In this document: piece after piece, positions 5,339 through 10,160 of the stretch
Numbering within the stretch: the first letter of the stretch is position 1
How the letters are laid out: every line of letters begins with the position of its first letter
From: Bacillota bacterium
GTDB taxonomy: Bacteria; Bacillota; Clostridia; Christensenellales; CAG-138
Direction of reading: 5' to 3'
NCBI GenBank assembly: GCA_023416895.1
Contig: JAEZGQ010000023.1
Coordinates: forward strand, 1-10,160
DNA: 10,160 nucleotides
Notes under the pieces: generated by a model
The model's input: the letters and a program-made list of their open reading frames with translations, nothing else
The model's database searches: none
What the model was told of the DNA's origin: nothing
Program-made: the position numbers and the translations under genes

Positions 5339-7249
5339 TCAGCGCACGGGAAGCAGGTACGATGCGCGCACAAGCTCACCGCCCGTATCCGCATCGTAAT
5401 AGTTGAGATATACCTCGTCGGCTTTGCCGGAAACAGCGATCCACGGATACGGCAAATCCATCAACTTCGCCGACTGCTTGGAGGCAGGATCGTACACCCA
5501 AAGCGTATAGGGATACGGGTCGGCAGGCGCTGGGGTAGCGGTAGCCTGCGGCTCTTCCTCTTCGGAGGAAGTTGCCCCCTCGCCGCCTGCTCCTGCAAGA
5601 CGGTTTTCTATATAGTAAAGCTTTGCGCCCGAAAACGACCATAAAAAGTTGTTCACGGAGAAATCCTTCGTAATTACGGCACTTTCGCCGCTTTCCATAT
5701 CAAGAAGCGAGAAGCTCGCAATGCTGCCCGCCGCATCTGCTCCCGTGGCGGAAACGCTCAGCGCCATGTAGCGGTTATCGGGTGAAAGCGCAAATGCACC
5801 GCCCGGCGCAAAGGCTTTTCGAACGCCGCCATCGGGCTTGATTCTATAAACCGTTTCCCCGGTTTCAAGATCTGACTGGGTAAAGTAAAGCTCACCGTCG
5901 CTGTAAGCGATGTAGCCTTCGTCGGCGCCGTTTTTATCCACCACGCTGTGGCGCTTGGCCTCCTGCGGCACGCCAAAGTCGTACTGATGTACCTGCATCG
6001 CGCCGGAACCGCTTACCGCATAAATGGACAACCCGAGGCTATCCCATGTAAAGGCGCTCACAAGCTCGCCAAAGCCCGTATCTGTCAGGTCGGTAAGAAG
6101 CTCGCGCGAGGCAGCGTCAAACACATAAAGGTGCGTGCGCTCCCCGTCGCGCTCAAGCACGGCGAGCTTTCGCCCGTCGGGCGAAAACTTCGCCTGTTCT
6201 ACCACCTGAAACTCAAAATCGAGGTACGGCCTTCCTTCCGCGCCTCCCTCAATGTAGAAAATTTGCTCGTAGGCGTATTCATCCACACCGGGTTGACCGC
6301 CCGTAAGGCGTTTGGAATAAAGCGCCGCCTTTTTAACGGGCGTATGGCAAAGATAAAGCCCGTCCTTGATAACTACCTCCGCTGCGGCAGTCGTACCATC
6401 GATGCGAACAACATCTTGGGTGTAGGCGCGTTCATAAACTTGTTGTTCATCAAACACGGGCGGCTCGTTTTGCGCAAGCAGAGAAACGCTCCACTGTGCC
6501 TCCACAAAGCCTTCGTTTTTCGCTGCAAGCGCAGCAATGTAATTTTTCGCCTCGGCTTCGCTGTAAAACGCCGGGGAAAGCATGACGATGTCGCTGCCGT
6601 TTTTCGCAAGCGCGGGGGTCGCGCCCGCGTCGCGCGGCAAAATACCGTCGCAGAAATCGCGGTAAGCGTCGGCTACGGCAAAATACCGTTGCCCCATGGT
6701 AATGTCCTGCGCCTCCATGTCGTTTGTCGCCTCCGGCTTTACAACAGGCCGCAGAACGACCGTTAGCCCGCCCGTGAGCGGCTCGGTTTTATACACCGCA
6801 TCGCCCGTAAGCTGGAAGGTGAAACGAAGCATGCTGTCGCCCGTAAAGCGCGTTTGGAAGCAGCCGAACAAAAGCGTCGCAGAGGGCGCGGCAAAGTCGC
6901 GCACATAATCCCAATAAGCGACGTTTGAAAACTCAACCACCAAACGGGCTGGGTTTTTTAGCATGGAAACGGTATAAGCGGGCGCGCTTGTCGCCGCGCT
7001 TTCCGACGCACCGCCCGAAAGCCTGCTCCCTGAAAGGAAACCGAAGGTAATATGGAGATCTCCTTCGCGCTCTTCTATTGCAAGGGCCTTGACGTTGGCA
7101 TCCGCCACTTCGGCACCGCCTGTGAGCGGCGCAGAAGTTTCAAACCCCTCGTAGCTTATGACAGGCGTTTCCTCCTGTTGTTGGCAGCCCGCAAAAAGCG
7201 CGCCAAAAAGAAAGATCAAAGCCAAAAGGACGGCTGTTTTATTTCGCAT
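5339..7249 (-). CDS. Lipoprotein with AMIN-like N-terminal region and beta-propeller-like C-terminal half
   Basis: This 636-residue protein begins with a lipoprotein signal peptide (MRNKTAVLLALIFLFGALFAGC; lipobox LFAGC, lipidated Cys22), so it should be anchored on the outer face of the membrane. Residues about 53-168 contain YTVSMLKNPARLVVEFSNV, reminiscent of AMIN-type wall-binding domains. Residues about 219-257 (MLSPAFYSEAEAKNYIAAL) weakly recall a SPOR repeat. From about 340 to the end, repeated strands such as AKFSPDGRKLAVL, FALSPDNRYMALSV, FLWSFSGAKLYYIEN and YTLWVYDP look like TolB/PD40-type propeller blades. An acidic and proline-rich insert (about 551-578) interrupts the propeller. 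The ATG follows GGGAG (7256-7260) at 6 bases. It is divergent from the zinc-ribbon membrane protein. No enzymatic motif is visible; a cell-envelope binding or assembly role is inference. Lipidation is secure, but the domain names are tentative. Confidence 0.85.
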   Translation of the reverse strand: MRNKTAVLLALIFLFGALFAGCQQQEETPVISYEGFETSAPLTGGAEVADANVKALAIEEREGDLHITFGFLSGSRLSGGASESAATSAPAYTVSMLKNPARLVVEFSNVAYWDYVRDFAAPSATLLFGCFQTRFTGDSMLRFTFQLTGDAVYKTEPLTGGLTVVLRPVVKPEATNDMEAQDITMGQRYFAVADAYRDFCDGILPRDAGATPALAKNGSDIVMLSPAFYSEAEAKNYIAALAAKNEGFVEAQWSVSLLAQNEPPVFDEQQVYERAYTQDVVRIDGTTAAAEVVIKDGLYLCHTPVKKAALYSKRLTGGQPGVDEYAYEQIFYIEGGAEGRPYLDFEFQVVEQAKFSPDGRKLAVLERDGERTHLYVFDAASRELLTDLTDTGFGELVSAFTWDSLGLSIYAVSGSGAMQVHQYDFGVPQEAKRHSVVDKNGADEGYIAYSDGELYFTQSDLETGETVYRIKPDGGVRKAFAPGGAFALSPDNRYMALSVSATGADAAGSIASFSLLDMESGESAVITKDFSVNNFLWSFSGAKLYYIENRLAGAGGEGATSSEEEEPQATATPAPADPYPYTLWVYDPASKQSAKLMDLPYPWIAVSGKADEVYLNYYDADTGGELVRASYLLPVR

Positions 7250-7289
7250 ACACCGCTCCCGATAAAAAATGAACGTTTTGTTAGCCTAA

Positions 7290-7298
7290 ATTATAGCA
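7290..7298 (-). promoter_or_regulatory. Putative extended -10 promoter for the lipoprotein gene
   Basis: On the minus strand TGCTATAAT gives a perfect TATAAT (7290-7295) with the TG extension of extended -10 promoters. No good -35 is visible at 17 bases, which is usual for this class. Transcription would start about 30-40 bases before the ATG. Confidence 0.55.
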
Positions 7299-7369
7299 TA
7301 CCGCCCACAAAAAACGTAGCTTTTGGCCTGATTTCATAGTTTGTTTGCAAATCACGTGCCGAAATTCTG

Positions 7370-7398
7370 TTTGCAGTACGGTTGATTTTTGATATAAT
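7370..7398 (+). promoter_or_regulatory. Putative sigma-A promoter for the zinc-ribbon membrane protein gene
   Basis: A perfect TATAAT (7393-7398) is preceded at 17 bases by TTTGCA (7370-7375, 4 of 6 to TTGACA). The leader to the ATG at 7432 is about 27 bases. Confidence 0.6.
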
Positions 7399-7431
7399 CA
7401 AATAGATATTCCGCATCTAGGAGGTTTGTAT

Positions 7432-9264
7432 ATGAGATGTAAGGTTTGCGGCGCCTACAACGAGGATTACCTCGAGTTTTGCGAAAACTGCGCCGCGCCC
7501 CTTGAGCCTGATGCAGCACAAAACGATTCAACCGGCTTTTCTACCGCAGACGAAGGTACGCAGGGCGAGCCTTCCGCCTGGGGGTTTGTACGTTCTCCGA
7601 ACTGGCCCAAGCCCGACTTTGATGCCAACACCGTAAGCGAGCAGGACGTTCCGGAAAACTATCTCAACCGCTTCAACCCACGCCCGGCAGCCGGACAGGC
7701 TGTTGAAACGCAGCCCGCGCAGCAACCCGCCGTGCCCTACAAAGCTGAGGCAACCGAAAAGAGTGCGCCGGTTTCCCGTTTCAATGCGTCCGACCCGTCG
7801 CCTGCGCGCCGTGCGGCACCCGTGTGCGGCCCGAGCGTAGACGACGAAGCCGTAATGGAACCTGTGGCTCCCGTTAAGCGCAAAGCTGAGCCGAAGCCCC
7901 AAAAGGCCGAGTCTTTTCCGGATTACGGTTACGCGAACAAGCGCAACCGCAAATCTCGCAGCAAAAACTCCATCGTTTTCTTTGCCGCAGCCGGCGTGCT
8001 GGTGCTTTTGATTGCCGTTTTCGGCATTGCCCTTCTTACCAAGGGTACCGGCCCCATCTTTGGCGGGCTTTTCAGCAAGAGCAACATCACCAAGCAGGCC
8101 ACCATTACCGAAGATACCTCCGACCCTACCAACAAGCAGTACTCCATTACCGTTTACGCAAAGAACGGTTCGCGTATCCGCTTTACGGCCGGCTCTCTCG
8201 TGCGTGACGACGACAGCATGCTCGTAACCGACGGCAAAAAGTCCATGATGGTGAGCGAAGATGTGTTCATCCCCGCCGAACCCGTAGACGCGGCCACAGT
8301 AGACGTTTATCCCGACATCGTCGTAATTGGCAAAGACGGCACGGAAGAAAAAGTAGAGTTTTTAACCCCTATCGTAATCAGCCTTCCGAGCATAGACCTT
8401 ACGCTTACCTCCCCCGCTTCCCCGTTTGAAACCTCCACGCCCGACGTTGCGGTTTCCGGCACCGTAGGTGATACCACCGCTTCCGTGTTCATGGGCGAGC
8501 AGCAGCTTACCGTAGACGAAACGGGCAGCTTCACCGGAACCTATACCCTTAACGCCGAAGGCGCGAGCACCATCGTTGTGGAAGCGCGTAAAAACGGTTA
8601 CCAGATCGCGCGCCAAACCATTGACGTAACCTATACCGCCACGACTACCGGCGGCACAAGCACCACCGGTGGCACGACGACGCAGGCCGCGGCCGTTACC
8701 GGTACGCCCTCGTTCAATTTCGCGGAAGATCAGCCCCGCCGTACGACCGCTGAGAGCCTCACCGTAACGGGTACCGTGCAATCAGGCGCGACGCTGAGCG
8801 TAGCGGGTGTTGAGCTCAATGGGCAGGTCACCATTGACAGCACCAAGGGCACCTTCACCTTCACCGTGAAAATGCCCGAAATCGGCCTGTATACTGCGAC
8901 CGTCACCTCCAACCTCAACGGTACTGCGGGCACACGCACCGTTTACCTTGAGCGCAACCACGCCGATAAGGACGCGTACATCGAAGGCGCGCACATCCTC
9001 GATTACCAATACATCATGGATGCGCCGCACCACGATCAGGCATACGAACTGATTGGCAAAGTTACCGAAGTGATTCAGGCATCTCCGTTTGTAATCGCGA
9101 AGATCACCACCGACAAGGGCGATCTCTTGATTTACTATTACAGCGGCATCGCCAGCGTGGACGTAAACGACGGCAAGACCTATTATGTCTACGGCGACCC
9201 CAACGGCAAGGACAGCGCATCTGGTCTGCCCATCATCTACGCCTGGTACATTAAGAAAAGCTAA
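7432..9264 (+). CDS. Zinc-ribbon, single-pass membrane protein with two Ig-like domains and an OB-like C-terminal domain
   Basis: This 610-residue protein was not recognised as a named family, but its architecture is clear. A zinc ribbon sits at the N-terminus (C3-x2-C6, C17-x2-C20). A proline-, alanine- and charge-rich linker (about 25-175) follows, with a basic KRNRKSRSK just before one transmembrane helix (about 180-203). The positive-inside rule puts the zinc ribbon in the cytosol and the rest outside. Residues about 322-401 and 424-506 look like two Ig-like beta-sandwiches (VSGTVGDTTASVFMG and VTGTVQSGATLSVAG are equivalent strands), joined by a threonine/glycine linker encoded by an 18-base repeat (8647-8675). 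Residues about 535-610 (LIGKVTEVIQASPFVIAKI, YYVYGDP) resemble an OB-like fold. AGGAGG (7419-7424) is 7 bases before the ATG at 7432, which is preferred over an in-frame TTG at 7426. It could link a cytosolic signal to the envelope; this is inference. Confidence 0.88.
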   Translation: MRCKVCGAYNEDYLEFCENCAAPLEPDAAQNDSTGFSTADEGTQGEPSAWGFVRSPNWPKPDFDANTVSEQDVPENYLNRFNPRPAAGQAVETQPAQQPAVPYKAEATEKSAPVSRFNASDPSPARRAAPVCGPSVDDEAVMEPVAPVKRKAEPKPQKAESFPDYGYANKRNRKSRSKNSIVFFAAAGVLVLLIAVFGIALLTKGTGPIFGGLFSKSNITKQATITEDTSDPTNKQYSITVYAKNGSRIRFTAGSLVRDDDSMLVTDGKKSMMVSEDVFIPAEPVDAATVDVYPDIVVIGKDGTEEKVEFLTPIVISLPSIDLTLTSPASPFETSTPDVAVSGTVGDTTASVFMGEQQLTVDETGSFTGTYTLNAEGASTIVVEARKNGYQIARQTIDVTYTATTTGGTSTTGGTTTQAAAVTGTPSFNFAEDQPRRTTAESLTVTGTVQSGATLSVAGVELNGQVTIDSTKGTFTFTVKMPEIGLYTATVTSNLNGTAGTRTVYLERNHADKDAYIEGAHILDYQYIMDAPHHDQAYELIGKVTEVIQASPFVIAKITTDKGDLLIYYYSGIASVDVNDGKTYYVYGDPNGKDSASGLPIIYAWYIKKS

Positions 9265-9271
9265 CTTCATT

Positions 9272-9301
9272 TCAAAAAAGTGGCGTAAGCCACTTTTTTG
9301 A
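9272..9301 (+). terminator. Intrinsic terminator after the zinc-ribbon membrane protein gene
   Basis: A perfect 13-base-pair stem (9272-9284 with 9289-9301) closes a GTAA loop, with A6 on the left and T6 on the right. This symmetry allows it to work on either strand. It begins 8 bases after the stop codon. Confidence 0.9.
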
Positions 9302-9508
9302 GGATTACAGGAATCGCCTGCGAAGGCTCAAAGGTCAAGTGCCCGAAGCGTCTCCCGCTGAGGGCCGCGTTTCGCACGGTCGGCGATTCCTGAGCGGAAA
9401 GCCTTGCTAAGCAAGGCATCCCGCCGCCACCGCGCATGTCGCTGTCGGCGGTTGAAAGCCTCCGGGGGCTTCGGCCCCCGAACCCCTAATGGTTTTTGAT
9501 GGTCTGCT
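9302..9508. repeat. Gene-free, hairpin-rich stretch: possible dispersed repeat or structured RNA
   Basis: No credible coding sequence is seen here. Instead there is a run of inverted repeats. CAGGAATCGCC (9308-9318) pairs with 9382-9392, and inside it TGCGAA (9319-9324) pairs with TTCGCA (9371-9376). GCCTTGC (9401-9407) pairs with 9411-9417. CCGCCG (9421-9426) pairs with 9446-9451. CGGGGGC (9463-9469) pairs with 9474-9480 around a TTCG loop. The sequence lacks the conserved core of SRP RNA and I could not match 6S RNA or tmRNA. GC-rich hairpin blocks of this style are often dispersed repeats in Clostridia; an unannotated RNA is the alternative. Confidence 0.45.
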
Positions 9509-9539
9509 CGCGGGCGGGAGTTTCTCGCCCGCGTTTTTT
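9509..9539 (+). terminator. Intrinsic terminator closing the hairpin-rich stretch
   Basis: An 8-base-pair GC-only stem (9509-9516 with 9526-9533) with a 9-base loop is followed directly by TTTTTT (9534-9539). It lies well after the terminator of the preceding gene, so it would end a transcript that starts within or passes through the hairpin-rich stretch. Confidence 0.8.
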
Positions 9540-9587
9540 AACAATTTATGGTGCTTTAACCAATTTGATTTGAAAAGGAACGAAAGC

Positions 9588-9872
9588 ATGAAGGCATGGG
9601 GTGTTTTGCGCGCGGATGGGCGCATCGTAAAGGACACGCTTATCGAAACGGCGCATCAAAAAAAATCCGATACAATAGATTACGCAGGGCTTCTCAACGA
9701 TTTGTGCCACACGCTCGACCTTTCAAGGCCGGTGCTTCTTAACAAGCACCTCAATGACCTCGAACGGTTTTCCCGCGTCGTGTTCAAGCCGGAGGATTTT
9801 ATGGAAGCCGTGGATTTCGACAGGTTCGAGGTAGAGCTTTTCTTTAAGGGTGCACCGAAAACGGAGCGATAA
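9588..9872 (+). CDS. Small conserved-looking protein of unknown function (94 residues)
   Basis: I do not recognise this gene as a named family. The product begins MKAWGVLRADGRIVKDTLIE, whose alternating pattern suggests an opening beta hairpin. A helical segment follows (YAGLLNDLCHTLDLSRPVLLNKHLNDLERF), and it ends FKPEDFMEAVDFDRFEVELFFKGAPKTER, with a closing beta strand. There is no signal peptide or membrane helix, so it should be cytosolic. Similar short alpha/beta proteins occur widely in Clostridia, from general impression only. The frame is open upstream to 9489, but that part lies across a terminator. The ATG at 9588-9590 has AAAGGA (9574-9579) at 8 bases and starts the only part with protein-like composition. 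A strong terminator follows, and the gene appears to be transcribed alone. Coding status is likely, function unknown. Confidence 0.75.
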   Translation: MKAWGVLRADGRIVKDTLIETAHQKKSDTIDYAGLLNDLCHTLDLSRPVLLNKHLNDLERFSRVVFKPEDFMEAVDFDRFEVELFFKGAPKTER

Positions 9873-9915
9873 CGATTAAGCAGCGCGCCAATACGCTTGT
9901 AACAGCGTGCATACG

Positions 9916-9953
9916 AAAGCGGCGGAAAGCAAGAAGCTTTTCGCCGCTTTTTT
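9916..9953 (+). terminator. Intrinsic terminator after the 94-residue protein gene
   Basis: A 15-base-pair stem (9916-9930 with 9936-9950, one G-T pair) with an AAGAA loop ends in TTTTTT (9948-9953). It separates this gene from the DUF378 gene. Confidence 0.88.
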
Positions 9954-9998
9954 AAAAAATTCCCAAATCGGTGTGTTCCCAACTTTTACCTTTGGGCA

Positions 9999-10025
9999 TG
10001 TGCATGAAAATGACACATTTGCACA
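9999..10025. repeat. Short inverted repeat upstream of the DUF378 gene
   Basis: TGTGCA (9999-10004) and TGCACA (10020-10025) form an inverted repeat with a 15-base gap. It is placed where an operator could act on the DUF378 gene. Six-base arms can arise by chance, so regulatory meaning is uncertain. Confidence 0.25.
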
Positions 10026-10059
10026 AGCTAGTGCTACATCTAGAAAAGGAGCGAAGAAC

Positions 10060-10160
10060 ATGGATACACTTGCGCTTATACTTGTTATCATCGGTGCGCT
10101 CAACTGGGGGTTGATCGGGCTTTTCCAGTTTGACCTCGTCGCCGCCATTTTCGGAGGGAT
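10060..10160 (+). CDS. DUF378 family small membrane protein (partial; 3' end outside window)
   Basis: The 33 visible residues read MDTLALILVIIGALNWGLIG and continue LFQFDLVAAIFGG. The LVIIGALNWGLIGLF-x-FDLVAAIFGG block is the defining N-terminal half of DUF378 (Bacillus YuzA type), a two-helix membrane protein of about 70 residues with no established function. The rest lies beyond the window. The ATG at 10060-10062 follows AAGGAG (10046-10051) at 8 bases. The gene sits downstream of a terminator, so it should have its own promoter in 9954-10040. The only candidate I see is a weak ATGACA (10010-10015) with a poor -10, in a region that also carries a TGTGCA/TGCACA inverted repeat. The family call is firm despite truncation. 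Confidence 0.9.
   Translation, partial: MDTLALILVIIGALNWGLIGLFQFDLVAAIFGG

Noticed and set aside
5948..6766. 272-residue plus-strand reading frame inside the lipoprotein gene
   Set aside because: It is antisense to a well-supported gene, has no ribosome binding site of note and shows no protein-family features.
9302..9508. SRP RNA, 6S RNA or tmRNA
   Set aside because: The SRP core (GGAAG with AGCAG around a short loop) is absent, there is no tRNA-like end, and no 6S-like open bubble architecture could be laid out.
9407..9637. 76-residue minus-strand reading frame in the hairpin-rich stretch
   Set aside because: It runs through the inverted repeats and a terminator and into the start of the 94-residue gene, with no ribosome binding site; typical of a spurious frame in a GC-rich repeat.
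1..10160. Mobile element, CRISPR array or defence island
   Set aside because: No transposase, integrase, phage gene, regularly spaced repeat array or defence-related domain was seen; gene content is housekeeping, transport and envelope.

Overview
The window looks like an ordinary chromosomal segment of a Gram-positive, probably endospore-forming member of the Clostridia. The evidence is a YaaL/BofA sporulation pair, a folate ECF S component behind a tetrahydrofolate-type riboswitch, strong AGGAGG-type ribosome binding sites, many intrinsic terminators and a moderately high GC content. I see no phage, transposon, CRISPR or defence genes. The species cannot be named from this sequence alone.

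Layout. (1) Positions 1-2248, minus strand: a SIR2-family NAD-dependent deacylase, a manganese-type cation diffusion facilitator that overlaps it by 4 bases, and the start of mscL. (2) Positions 2249-2406: a short divergent control region with a perfect 20-base palindrome holding back-to-back -10 boxes. (3) Positions 2407-3684, plus strand: a class I aminotransferase of the aspartate subgroup 1c/MocR-like type, ending in a strong terminator. (4) Positions 3806-5338, minus strand: a THF riboswitch, folT, yaaL and bofA, with a terminator between yaaL and bofA. (5) Positions 5339-9264: two large divergent cell-envelope genes. One is a lipoprotein with an AMIN-like N-terminus and a beta-propeller-like C-terminus (minus). 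The other is a zinc-ribbon, single-pass membrane protein with two Ig-like domains and an OB-like C-terminal domain (plus). (6) Positions 9265-9587: a gene-free stretch packed with hairpins. (7) Positions 9588-10160, plus strand: a 94-residue protein of unknown function and the start of a DUF378 membrane protein.

How the genes fit together. FolT is the substrate-binding half of a folate importer and would need the shared EcfA/A'/T module encoded elsewhere. Its leader shows a THF aptamer whose helices can be traced base by base, followed by an expression platform that can mask the folT ribosome binding site. BofA is the membrane inhibitor of pro-sigma-K processing, and YaaL is its usual small neighbour, although recR is missing here. 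The sirtuin and the metal exporter look translationally coupled. The two envelope proteins share a divergent promoter region and are the least understood genes in the window.

The points most worth following up are the riboswitch with an extra junction hairpin, the 20-base palindrome, the hairpin-rich gene-free stretch, and the domain architecture of the two divergent envelope proteins. I found no clear evidence of a wholly new multi-gene system.
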